A DNA stretch of 50,220 nucleotides from positions 1-50,220 of the forward strand of contig JAILNC010000043.1 in assembly GCA_024691985.1 (NCBI GenBank). The letters are read 5' to 3'. This stretch comes from Oscillospiraceae bacterium (GTDB lineage: Bacteria; Bacillota; Clostridia; Oscillospirales; Oscillospiraceae). The notes under the pieces were generated by a model that was given only the letters and a program-made list of their open reading frames with translations, ran no database searches and was not told the origin of the DNA. Positions 1-7,013 of this stretch are shown here, piece by piece (position 1 is the first letter of the stretch; each line of letters begins with the position of its first letter). A program made the position numbers and the translations under genes.

Positions 1-361
1 GGTAAACGGCCCCGCCCTAATGAGTTATCTTATACGTAAGCATAAGACGCCGTCACTTGGCCGAGTGGCGGCGCCTGCTTTTTACCGTGATCGTCACAGT
101 GACATTCAATACATGAAACGTCAATGTAATCGGCATGGCAACACCCCCTTTCGGGTGGTGTAGCGGGTCCGCCTACCGTATTGTTGGCAACGCTCTACCC
201 TTTCGGGCAGTTGTAATTCTACAAGAAAAACGAGAAACCGTCAATATACCTTGAAATAAAACTGAACAGAACAAGGAGCATACATCTTCGTCTTTTCCTT
301 TCTTATTCATTTAATCAAATCTTTTTTGACGGTTTCTCCATTTTTCGACAGGATGCGACGC
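1..361. other. Non-coding, hairpin-rich end of a probable integrated element
   Basis: No convincing reading frame lies here. The sequence has several stem-loops: arms 49-57 and 64-72, arms 141-148 and 153-161 closed by TTTC, and a 13-bp perfect inverted repeat GAGAAACCGTCAA at 232-244 matched at 326-338. The stretch ends where a tRNA 3' fragment begins (about 362). Structured non-coding DNA directly upstream of a displaced tRNA 3' end is typical of the terminal, recombinase-recognised part of an integrative element, but no integrase or excisionase gene lies inside the window, so this is inference. Confidence 0.45.
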
Positions 362-424
362 AAGCGGCAGAGCGTACGGTTCGCATCCGTAAGGTCAAGG
401 GTTCGAATCCCTCCGTCTCCACCA
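362..424 (+). tRNA. Partial tRNA-Ala(CGC), 3' fragment (probable attachment site)
   Basis: The D-loop end, the 3' D-stem strand GAGC (370-373), a perfect anticodon stem TACGG/CCGTA (375-379, 387-391) with a 7-base loop, the T-arm loop TTCGAAT and a CCA end (422-424) are all visible. The anticodon at 382-384 is CGC, which reads the alanine codon GCG, and U at position 70 fits the alanine G3:U70 identity pair. The upstream bases do not pair with the acceptor strand CGTCTCC or with the D-stem, so the 5' half is missing. This is what remains on the far side of an element inserted in a tRNA gene. It is probably not a working tRNA. Confidence 0.65.
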
Positions 425-470
425 AAAAGTGAAGCAGGCGTCCCGCCAGGGATGTCTGCTTTGCTTTTTG
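424..470 (+). terminator. Terminator of the tRNA locus
   Basis: An imperfect long stem runs from the A-tract at 424-428 to TCCC at 441-444, closes with loop GCCA, and returns from GGGA at 449-452 to a T-tract at 465-469. It sits directly after the CCA end. Retention of the tRNA's own terminator suggests that DNA to the right is the original chromosomal flank. Confidence 0.6.
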
Positions 471-479
471 ATGTCTCCC

Positions 480-566
480 GTGGGATTCGAACCGAGCGGC
501 AGTGAATGGCGTGTCGGGGACACGCCAGAGCCGTGAGGCGGCTCGCCCGCAGGCGAGGAATCCCAC
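480..566 (-). repeat. Cloverleaf-like multi-hairpin non-coding element
   Basis: An outer 9-bp stem (GTGGGATTC 480-488 with GAATCCCAC 558-566) encloses three perfect hairpins: 507-515/519-527, 528-533/539-544 and 542-547/552-557. The last two share three bases, so they may be alternatives. Open frames crossing it are only side effects of the structure. It could be a small mobile repeat or a structured RNA. The strand is uncertain because the palindromic arms work on both strands. Confidence 0.4.
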
Positions 567-691
567 CTGCTGCGCCATAAAAGGTAGGTAATTTTGATAG
601 AATTGCGTGTTTCATAATTCCGACATTTTTTCAGCTGCGTCCGGGCGCATGCCCGCATACGACGGTGCAGTTGAAAAACGGGAAATACATA

Positions 692-730
692 TTGACAAAT
701 TTCTATGTAAGTATTATTCTACACATAGAA
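692..730 (+). promoter_or_regulatory. arsR promoter with overlapping operator palindrome
   Basis: TTGACA (692-697), 17-bp spacer, TATTCT (715-720). A perfect inverted repeat TTCTATGT (701-708) / ACATAGAA (723-730) lies across the spacer, the -10 and the start region. Its position is as expected for an autorepressing ArsR-family dimer. Confidence 0.7.
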
Positions 731-754
731 ACTGTTGAATGTAAGGGGAAGCCA

Positions 755-1072
755 ATGGAACAGATTTATACAGATACCGCGAAAATGCTCCGGGCCATAT
801 CCGATCCCAAACGGCTGCGGATTGTGGATATGCTCTCCTGCGGCGAACTGTGCGCCTGCAAGATCCTTGAAGCGTTTCACATCACGCAGCCGACGCTCTC
901 CCATGACATGAAAGTGCTTGCAGAAGCAGGGATTGTGATACAGAGACGCGAAGGGAAAAACATTTTCTACTCTCTGAACACCAAGGCCCTCAGTACGATG
1001 TACCAAAGCCTCGGACGAGTGTTTGAGGAAAAGCCGGACTGCATCTGTCACAGGAAGAACTGCTGCGATTGA
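755..1072 (+). CDS. arsR: ArsR-family metalloregulator (arsenic type)
   Basis: A 105-residue winged-helix repressor that should bind the operator just upstream and release it when As(III) or Sb(III) binds. The N-terminal part has the classic metal-binding stretch GELCACK, with Cys at residues 29, 33 and 35, as in As(III)-sensing ArsR proteins, followed by the recognition helix around TQPTLSHDM. A second Cys group (CICHRKNCC) lies at the C-terminus and might add a metal site. The ATG at 755 has AAGGGGAA eight bases upstream. The open frame runs further upstream through the promoter, so the longer form is rejected. It heads a likely arsR-GNAT-arsM group. Confidence 0.88.
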   Translation: MEQIYTDTAKMLRAISDPKRLRIVDMLSCGELCACKILEAFHITQPTLSHDMKVLAEAGIVIQRREGKNIFYSLNTKALSTMYQSLGRVFEEKPDCICHRKNCCD

Positions 1073-1154
1073 GCCGAAGCCGTACTTCGGTCGGCTCTAT
1101 CGTTCCGTAGAGTATGGAATCAATTGAATGTTTCGACAGGAAAGGCGGACGAAA

Positions 1155-1634
1155 ATGAAAGAAGATATCCTGATAGAAAACAATATCGGCGAACCTCTGA
1201 CCGTTGAGGTCTGTAAGGATACGGAAATCATGAGGGAGATATTCACAGAGTATTCCCGGATCAAAGGAGCGGAAAGCTGTTTCAGGTCTTTTGACGCGGA
1301 AATAGCCGATTTGAATTCCTATTATGAGGGCGGCGCCATGCTTCTCGGCTCCTTCGGCGGCGTCCCGGCGGCGAGTATTGCAATAAAGCGGATCGACGAG
1401 AATATCTGCGAGGCAAAAAGGCTTTACATCAGGCCGGCTTATCGGGGCAGGGGATATGCCAGGGTGATGCTGAACGCCATGCTTGACAAAGCGAAAGAAC
1501 TCGGATTCAAAGAGGTCAGATTTACAACGAAACCGGAGGTCATGCGGATCGGATACGAATTGTATAAGAGGATGGGCTTCCTGGAGACCGGAGAACAAGA
1601 CGGCATTGTTGAGATGAGAATGTACCTGGGATAA
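1155..1634 (+). CDS. GNAT-family N-acetyltransferase
   Basis: A 159-residue GNAT-fold acyltransferase. The acetyl-CoA binding motif A is clear in RPAYRGRGYA (R/Q-x-x-G-x-G/A pattern) preceded by the AKRLYI strand, and the C-terminal YKRMGF helix-strand is typical of the fold. The substrate cannot be read from sequence. It lies between arsR and arsM on the same strand, so a role in detoxification is possible. It resembles general GNAT enzymes more than the arsinothricin acetyltransferase ArsN, but this was not tested. The ATG at 1155 follows a purine-rich GGAAAGGCGG; the upstream ATG at 1128 has no such site. Confidence 0.75.
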   Translation: MKEDILIENNIGEPLTVEVCKDTEIMREIFTEYSRIKGAESCFRSFDAEIADLNSYYEGGAMLLGSFGGVPAASIAIKRIDENICEAKRLYIRPAYRGRGYARVMLNAMLDKAKELGFKEVRFTTKPEVMRIGYELYKRMGFLETGEQDGIVEMRMYLG

Positions 1635-1687
1635 AAAGCCCGGATCATACGGACCGAGATCATTCTGTGAAAAGAGGTTGTGAAAAA

Positions 1688-2581
1688 ATGGATGACAGGA
1701 TTCAGCAGATCCATGAGAGCGTAAAAGACTATTATTCCAGATTGACGACGCAGAAAGACGGTGAGCTGGCCTCGGCGGCGTGCAGCTGTGCTTCGGGGAG
1801 CATACCCGACCCGGTCAGGAAGATCGTTTCCGAGCTGCCGGAAGAGATCCTCACGCGTTATTACGGATGCGGCTCACCCATTCCGGACAAAATTGAGGGC
1901 TGTACCGTCCTCGATCTCGGCTGCGGCACAGGTCGGGATGTCTATGTCGTTTCAAAGCTTGTCGGAGAAAACGGCAGGGTGATCGGTGTTGACATGAACG
2001 ATGATCAGCTTGCGGTAGCCGAAAAGTATAAGGATGAGATGGCCCGAAAATGGGGATTCTCAAATGTGGAATTTCGGAAAGGTTTTATCGAGGATCTTGC
2101 TTCTGCGGGGATAGGGGACGCATCGGTCGATGTTGTGATCTCCAACTGTGTGATCAATCTCTCCCCCGACAAGGAAAGCGTCTTCTCCGAGATCCGGCGT
2201 GTTCTGAAAGACGGTGGCATATTGTATTTCAGCGACATTTTTGCCGACAGAAAAGTTCCGGAAGAGATCAGCACACATCCGCTGCTTCTGGGGGAATGCC
2301 TTGGCGGCTCCATGTCACATGACGAGTTTCGTGAGATCATGAAACGCCAGGGCTGGAGGCTTTACGCAGTCGTTTCGTCCCATGACAGCCCGATCAACAA
2401 TGAGGAAATCGAGAAGTTGGTCGGCGATATCCGATACACATCGGAAACCATACGGGCAGTGAAATCTCCCGGGCGGGGAGCGCACGGCGCTCCTTCCGGT
2501 CAGCCTGCCCGGCCCATCGCCGTACCGTATCCGCAGCAATCCTGCTGCAGCAGCGGAAGCGGGTCATGCAACTGCTGCTGA
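1688..2581 (+). CDS. arsM: Arsenite S-adenosylmethionine methyltransferase ArsM
   Basis: A 297-residue class I SAM methyltransferase predicted to methylate As(III) to volatile or less retained methylarsenicals. The SAM-binding motif I is LDLGCGTGRD (about residues 75-84). The cysteines expected of ArsM are present: Cys34 or Cys32 in ACSCASG, Cys61 in YYGCGSP, Cys144 in SNCVINLSPDK and Cys194 in GECLGGSM. The C-terminal tail is Cys-rich (SCCSSGSGSCNCC), a feature seen in several ArsM proteins and likely able to hold trivalent arsenic. The start at 1688 has an AGAGG site; a GTG at 1667 is less likely. It is the last gene of the small ars group; no efflux pump or reductase gene is nearby. Confidence 0.88.
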   Translation: MDDRIQQIHESVKDYYSRLTTQKDGELASAACSCASGSIPDPVRKIVSELPEEILTRYYGCGSPIPDKIEGCTVLDLGCGTGRDVYVVSKLVGENGRVIGVDMNDDQLAVAEKYKDEMARKWGFSNVEFRKGFIEDLASAGIGDASVDVVISNCVINLSPDKESVFSEIRRVLKDGGILYFSDIFADRKVPEEISTHPLLLGECLGGSMSHDEFREIMKRQGWRLYAVVSSHDSPINNEEIEKLVGDIRYTSETIRAVKSPGRGAHGAPSGQPARPIAVPYPQQSCCSSGSGSCNCC

Positions 2582-2793
2582 GCCTGTGACGAAAGGTCCC
2601 AGTGAAGAAGTGCTTCAGGCATATACGACGCACAGGAGGGACTGAAAGATAGTCGGAATTGTGAAACACGCAACAGAAGCTGTCTTATAGCTTTTATATT
2701 ATGCAATCCTTTTGGGACTCTCGATCCATTATTCAGTTGAGTAAGAATCAACGATTATCTCTGTTTTGTCAAAATAGCAATCTTTAGCCAAAC

Positions 2794-2822
2794 AAAAGAC
2801 AGGCCGTTTGGCCTGTCTTTTT
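2794..2822 (+). terminator. Rho-independent terminator after the ars group
   Basis: 12-bp perfect stem AAAAGACAGGCC / GGCCTGTCTTTT with loop GTTT, ending in a T-run. The symmetric A and T tracts would let it work on both strands. Confidence 0.85.
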
Positions 2823-2823
2823 G

Positions 2824-2852
2824 TTGCATTCGGACGCCGTTGATCCTATAAT
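2824..2852 (+). promoter_or_regulatory. Sigma-A promoter of the HAD phosphatase gene
   Basis: TTGCAT (2824-2829), 17-bp spacer, perfect TATAAT (2847-2852), immediately after the terminator. Confidence 0.75.
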
Positions 2853-2926
2853 AACCTATAATAGTACGCAGCTGTCCGAAGCCGAAGGGGACGGGCGGCA
2901 GATTTCGCAGCAAGGAGAAAACAGGC

Positions 2927-4033
2927 ATGGAACACAGCCATTCCAAAAGAAAAGCTTTGATCGGGGTCCTCCTGATGCTCATCGCAGCAACGGCCATCAT
3001 CACCGCGATCTGGTTGGCGGGCAAAAAGCCGCAGCCGCTCAGCACGTACTGGCCGTCCGACTCGACCGTGGCGCAGAGCCTCCGGAGCTACGTGTCCAAA
3101 GTGACGAACCCGAAGGATCCGGACAATTACATCCCGGAAAAGGACCGCATCGCCGTGTTCGACATGGACGGGACGCTCACCTGCGAGACCTACTATACCT
3201 ATTACGACACGATGATGTTCATCGAGTACTGCCTGGACGACCATCCGGAGAAGGTCTCGGACGAGCTGAAGCAGGTCGCGGCGGCCATAGAGCCGGGCTA
3301 TCTTGCGGACGAGACGCTCGCGCGGAACTTCGCCAGAGCCTATGCCGGGATGACGGTGGAGGAGTTCTACGACTACGTGGTCGAGTTCGGTCAGAAGTAC
3401 ACTGCGAGCTTCACCAACATGCGCTACATCGACAACTTCTATCTCCCGATGGTCGAGCTCGTGGAGTACCTGTACGACAACGGCTTCACGATCTATGTGA
3501 TCAGCGGCACCGAGCGCACGACGACGCGGGCGATCGTGGCCAACTCCCCCATCCGGGATTTCGTGACGCCCAACCACGTGATCGGCACGGATTTTGAGGT
3601 CAAGCAGCCGGGACACGAGGAGCAGTCGTCCAACATGGATTTCAAGTATGAAAACGGCGACGAGCTGATCCTCACCGGCGGCTTCATTCAGAAAAACCTC
3701 AACGCCAACAAGTCCATCTATATTGAGCGGGAGATCGGGCAGCGTCCGGTGCTGGCCTTCGGCAACAGCGGCAGCGACACGAGCATGATGAACTATACGA
3801 TCGACAGCCGGAACCCCTATCCCGCACAGGCGTACATGGTCGTCGCCGACGACAGCGTCCGGGAGTGGGGCAAGCAGGACTGGGAAACCAAGTCTGCGGA
3901 GTATATCGCGAAGGGCTATATCCCGGTCTCGATGAAAAACGACTTTGCGCAGATCTACGCGGAGGGGATCGTCCCTGCCGCGGAGCAGTACCAGCCGCGC
4001 GACTGGTCCGAGGAGTACGAAAAAGCCGCATAG
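2927..4033 (+). CDS. Membrane-anchored HAD-superfamily phosphatase
   Basis: A 368-residue protein with one N-terminal membrane segment (about residues 10-31, uncleaved anchor type) and a haloacid dehalogenase phosphatase domain outside. HAD motif I is FDMDGTL (about residues 78-84), motif II is the VISGT stretch near 190, and the acidic motif IV is FGNSGSDTSMM near 284. This arrangement matches phosphoserine-phosphatase-like members. The substrate is not evident; the outside location suggests an organic phosphate scavenger or an envelope phosphate ester. The ATG follows AAGGAG. It has its own promoter and a histidine phosphatase gene downstream. Confidence 0.8.
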   Translation: MEHSHSKRKALIGVLLMLIAATAIITAIWLAGKKPQPLSTYWPSDSTVAQSLRSYVSKVTNPKDPDNYIPEKDRIAVFDMDGTLTCETYYTYYDTMMFIEYCLDDHPEKVSDELKQVAAAIEPGYLADETLARNFARAYAGMTVEEFYDYVVEFGQKYTASFTNMRYIDNFYLPMVELVEYLYDNGFTIYVISGTERTTTRAIVANSPIRDFVTPNHVIGTDFEVKQPGHEEQSSNMDFKYENGDELILTGGFIQKNLNANKSIYIEREIGQRPVLAFGNSGSDTSMMNYTIDSRNPYPAQAYMVVADDSVREWGKQDWETKSAEYIAKGYIPVSMKNDFAQIYAEGIVPAAEQYQPRDWSEEYEKAA

Positions 4034-4138
4034 AAATAGAGATCCCGTCCTGCTTTTACAATCTTGTCGAAACCGCGCATACCGGCGGCGGATACAAGTT
4101 TGAGGACTTCGCAAAAAGCGTACTGAATGATTTATAAG
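4034..4138 (+). pseudogene. Possible C-terminal remnant of an unidentified gene
   Basis: In the frame that differs from the HAD gene, about 34 codons read as a plausible protein C-terminus (ending FEDFAKSVLNDL) with normal codon use, stopping at 4138 just before the next ribosome site. There is no start codon of its own after the HAD stop. It may be the tail of a gene otherwise lost by deletion, or chance. I do not recognise the family. Confidence 0.25.
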
Positions 4139-4145
4139 GGGACAT

Positions 4146-4778
4146 ATGAAGCTATACATTTTACGGCACGGAGAAACCGCGCTGAATTCAAAGGGAGTCA
4201 TGCAGGGCTGGCTTGACGAGCCGCTCAATGAAAACGGGCGCAGACTTGCCGTGCTTTCGGGCCAGGCCATGAAAGGCATTCGCTTCGACCGTTGTATCTC
4301 CAGCCCGCTCATCCGGGCAACCCAGACCGCGGAGATCATTCTGCGGGAAAGCGAAAACGCCGTGAAAATTGAAATCGACGACCGCATCCGCGAGATCAAT
4401 TTCGGAGATCTGGAGGGCAAAAGTCTTTCCGAAATGGGAAAAGAGGGCTATCTGTTCTATACCGATCCCCTCCGTTTCGCAGGGTTTCCGAACGGCGAAA
4501 GCATCAGAGACGTATGCGAAAGGACGCAGGCCTTCCTCAAAGAGCTCATTGCCAAAGACGACGGAAAGGTCTGTCTGATCAGCACGCACGGCTGCGCGAT
4601 GAGAGCGATGGTCAACTGTCTGAAAGACGATCCTTCGGATTACTGGTACGGTCACGCGCCCTATAACTGCTCGTTCACGATCGTCGAAACGGAGACCGGA
4701 ACGCCGAGGATCACCGCCGTCGACAAAGTGTATTACGACAGCAGCCTGATCGTCGACCATTTCAGGCAAAAGGATTGA
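4146..4778 (+). CDS. Histidine phosphatase family protein (phosphoglycerate-mutase fold)
   Basis: A 210-residue cytosolic member of the histidine phosphatase superfamily. The catalytic RHGET motif is at residues 8-12, the second catalytic His lies in STHGCAMR (about 155), and the Arg of SSPLIRATQTAE and the acidic INFGDLEG stretch complete the usual active site. Members act on phosphosugars, nucleotide precursors or small phosphoesters; without a partner gene the substrate cannot be assigned. The ATG has AAGGGGA just upstream. It may be co-transcribed with the HAD phosphatase gene 110 bases before it. Confidence 0.85.
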   Translation: MKLYILRHGETALNSKGVMQGWLDEPLNENGRRLAVLSGQAMKGIRFDRCISSPLIRATQTAEIILRESENAVKIEIDDRIREINFGDLEGKSLSEMGKEGYLFYTDPLRFAGFPNGESIRDVCERTQAFLKELIAKDDGKVCLISTHGCAMRAMVNCLKDDPSDYWYGHAPYNCSFTIVETETGTPRITAVDKVYYDSSLIVDHFRQKD

Positions 4779-4947
4779 CAGCTTCCGGTCTATCGTATCC
4801 CCCTGTCGGTCAAAACACGCCCCGCCGGGCCGTCTTCTGTCATACCGCAGATCAGCGTTTGACAGACTGCCGCGCGGGATTTAGAATACGCGTATACAGC
4901 AAGCTGTCCGGAGCGGCGATCTATCACTTTGTACCGGAGGAAGCGCC

Positions 4948-5394
4948 ATGGCAGATAAGGAACAGGTGCCTCGGGAGCTGATCGACAATCCGGTGCTCCT
5001 CGGCTCTCCCACCTTCGGCGGGAATCCCGTGTGCTGCGCCGCCGCCATTGCCGCCATCGACTATATCCTGAAAAACGACGTCCCCGGCATATGCACAGTC
5101 CGGGGCAAGCAGCTGAAAGCAGGCCTGCAGTCCCTGGCGGAGAAGTATCCGAACGTCATCCGGGAGGTCCGCGGGATCGGGCTGATGCTCGCCGTTGAGT
5201 TCCACTCCCATGAGATCGGCTACGAGACCGCCAAGGGTCTCTTCAAGCGCCGGGTCTTGACCTCCGGAACGCTGGTGAACGCGAAGACGATCCGCTTCGA
5301 GCCGCCCGCGCTGATCTCCGAGGAGGATATCGAAGACGTCATTTCACGGATGGACATGGCGCTGGCCGACACCGTGATCTCGATGAAGCTGTGA
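4948..5394 (+). pseudogene. C-terminal remnant of a putrescine-type class III aminotransferase
   Basis: The 148 codons match only the last third of class III aminotransferases of the putrescine/acetylornithine type: TFGGNPVCCAAA, the REVRGIGLMLAVEF strand, GYETAKGLFKRRVL and AKTIRFEPP are all recognisable. The complete enzyme is about 450 residues, and the part with the PLP-binding lysine is missing. There is a good ribosome site (CCGGAGGA) and an ATG at 4948, so a shortened protein could be translated, but it cannot be an active aminotransferase. The 170 bases upstream do not encode the missing part. A deletion remnant is the simplest reading. Confidence 0.75.
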
Positions 5395-5504
5395 GCCCTG
5401 CGCCGGATGCGCGTCGGTTTCAAGTGCTGCGGGACTGCGGCAGTGTTTCCCCGCAGGGTGTTTCGTGCAGATGCGAAGCGCATGTGAAGTCATGATCGAT
5501 TGAT

Positions 5505-6038
5505 ATGGAAATTTCTTTTATTTCACTCGAATTGCTTTTTGCGGCTGTCTGGCTGCTGTGCAGGATCGCCGTGTGGATCAGGCAGGGCCGGATCGACTGG
5601 AAGCGGGAGGCCGTCCTCCTTCTGATGTATGTCAATCTCGCGGTCATCATCCGTTTCTCGTTTTTCCCCAAGACGCGTGTGAACGGCCGGGTGCAGCCGC
5701 TGCTTTTTGACGCCGCGGCGGCGTTTCCTTTTCGCGTGAATCTGATCCCCTTCGTGAATCTCTTCGATTACGACAATATGAGATCTCTTCTGTGGAACGT
5801 CGTCGGGAACACCGCCATGCTTATCCCGAGCGGGATCATTCTGCCGATCGTCTACCGGAAGCTGGACAGTTTTTGGAAGGTGGCCGCCGCCGGCGCGATG
5901 CTCTCCCTCTGCATCGAGCTTCTGCAGCTTCCCTTCAGCGCCAGGGCCTCCGACATTGACGATCTGATCCTGAACACGGTCGGCGTGATGCTCGGATACG
6001 GGATCTATCGGCTCGCGAAGGCTGCCGCAAATCGATAA
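5505..6038 (+). CDS. VanZ-family membrane protein
   Basis: A 177-residue protein with four or five hydrophobic segments (about residues 5-22, 38-52, 98-115, 125-142 and 150-170). The pattern around NLIPF, the WNVVGNTAMLIPSGIILP segment and the conserved ELLQLPF...DIDDLILNTVGVMLGY region near the C-terminus is the hallmark of VanZ-like proteins. VanZ was named for teicoplanin resistance, but most chromosomal members have unknown envelope roles. No vancomycin resistance genes are near. The ribosome site is weak. Confidence 0.8.
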   Translation: MEISFISLELLFAAVWLLCRIAVWIRQGRIDWKREAVLLLMYVNLAVIIRFSFFPKTRVNGRVQPLLFDAAAAFPFRVNLIPFVNLFDYDNMRSLLWNVVGNTAMLIPSGIILPIVYRKLDSFWKVAAAGAMLSLCIELLQLPFSARASDIDDLILNTVGVMLGYGIYRLAKAAANR

Positions 6039-6079
6039 GCCCCGGGGCAGAAAAAAAGGTTCCCGTTTCGCGGAAGCTG

Positions 6080-6088
6080 TGGTATAAT
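6080..6088 (+). promoter_or_regulatory. Extended -10 promoter of the ATP-cone gene
   Basis: TGG TATAAT at 6080-6088 is a perfect extended -10. The -35 region (TTCCCG at 6060-6065, 17-bp spacer) is weak, which fits an extended -10 promoter. Confidence 0.65.
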
Positions 6089-6134
6089 TACTTTATCAAT
6101 CGCTTTATCCATTCAGAGAACGGGAGGCAAGACG

Positions 6135-6395
6135 ATGAAAATCACAAAACGAAACGGCAATGTCGTCGTCTACGACGACGAGAAGATCATCCAGAGTATT
6201 CTCAAGGCCAGTGCGGTCGCCGGTGAGGAGGTCAGCGAAAAGACCGCCGCCTATATCGCGGGTGAGGTCTTTGCCCGGCTCTCGGCCTCGGAGGATATTT
6301 TCTCGACCGAGGATGTGCGCAAGTGCGTGTACAAGGCGCTGTATCACAAGGGCTACACACAGACCGCGAAGATCTACGCGGAATACAAAAAGTAA
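6135..6395 (+). CDS. Free-standing ATP-cone domain protein
   Basis: An 86-residue protein made up almost entirely of an ATP-cone domain: KITKRNGNVVVYDDEKI, then EVSEKTAAYIAGEV and STEDVRKCVYKAL match the nucleotide-binding cone that opens class I and III ribonucleotide reductases and forms the C-terminal part of NrdR. It has no zinc ribbon and no reductase domain. A plausible role is sensing of ATP/dATP for a separate partner, but no partner is in the window. The start has GGGAGG, with its own extended -10 promoter and a strong terminator, so it is a single-gene unit. Confidence 0.8.
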   Translation: MKITKRNGNVVVYDDEKIIQSILKASAVAGEEVSEKTAAYIAGEVFARLSASEDIFSTEDVRKCVYKALYHKGYTQTAKIYAEYKK

Positions 6396-6408
6396 ACGCA
6401 GAAACGTC

Positions 6409-6445
6409 ATTGAGACCGCCATTCGGCGGTCTCAATGCTTTTTAA
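6409..6445 (+). terminator. Terminator between ATP-cone gene and convergent cyclo-ligase gene
   Basis: 12-bp perfect stem ATTGAGACCGCC (6409-6420) / GGCGGTCTCAAT (6425-6436), loop ATTC, then a T-tract. The right arm overlaps the stop codon of the convergent minus-strand gene. Confidence 0.88.
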
Positions 6446-7013
6446 TACTTTTTGTTATCCCCTGCTCCGTTACGACGGCGTCCATGCGGATATCCAGATC
6501 GTCGGTCGGGACGTCTTCGCACAGCAGAGCCTCATAGCACAGGCAGAGCGTCCGGCAGGGGTGCAGAGCCAGAAAGCGGTCATAATAGCCCAGCCCGTGG
6601 CCGAGGCGCCGTCCGTCCCGCGTCACGCTCATACACGGCACGAGGGCAAGGTCGATCCCGCCCTCCCCCGGGCGCTCGCCGTCCTCCGGCGGCTCGGGGA
6701 TGCCGAGCAGCCCCGAGCCGAGCTCCGCGGTGCTGCGGATGCGCACGGCCTCCAGCGTCTTGTCGGGGCGGCACAGCGGCACATACAGCGTCTTGCCCGA
6801 CGCGAGGGCGTCGGCCAGCAGCAGGCGCGTGTCCGGCTCGGCCCACATGCTGACATAGACGAAGACCGTCTCCGCGCTCCGCCAGGCCTCGCTCTCCAGG
6901 ACCGCCCGCCGGATGGCGGCGTCGGCGCTCAGGCGATAGTCCGGCGTCAGCTCCGCGCCGCGCTGCCGGAGTACGCGGCGCAGCGCCTGTTTCTCCTCGC
7001 GCAGCCCGCTCAT
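6432..7013 (-). CDS. 5-formyltetrahydrofolate cyclo-ligase
   Basis: A 193-residue enzyme that converts 5-formyl-THF plus ATP to 5,10-methenyl-THF, recovering a stored folate form. The family signature is clear: basic N-terminal helix REEKQALRRVL, the substrate strand VFVYVSMWAEPDT, KTLYVPLCRPDKTLE, and the ATP-binding loop GRRLGHGLGYYDRFL near residue 140. The start ATG (7013) overlaps the lysA stop as ATGA, so translation is coupled to lysA. The much longer open frame upstream lies antisense to no gene but overlaps lysA in another frame and is rejected. Confidence 0.9.
   Translation of the reverse strand: MSGLREEKQALRRVLRQRGAELTPDYRLSADAAIRRAVLESEAWRSAETVFVYVSMWAEPDTRLLLADALASGKTLYVPLCRPDKTLEAVRIRSTAELGSGLLGIPEPPEDGERPGEGGIDLALVPCMSVTRDGRRLGHGLGYYDRFLALHPCRTLCLCYEALLCEDVPTDDLDIRMDAVVTEQGITKSIKKH

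Larger units (their letters stand above)
2582..2926. other. Intergenic region with terminator and promoter only
   Basis: I see no gene in this 345-base gap. It holds the terminator at 2794-2822 and the promoter at 2824-2852. The first 200 bases are AT-richer than the flanking genes and show no coding signal. Confidence 0.6.

Noticed and set aside
307-658. Minus-strand small proteins across the tRNA fragment and repeat
   Set aside because: They translate the antisense of tRNA 3' text and the cloverleaf repeat (GGIRTLDL-type text), a familiar false-gene pattern.
5505-6038. Glycopeptide resistance by VanZ
   Set aside because: VanZ-like proteins are common chromosomal envelope proteins, and no vanHAX-type genes are present.
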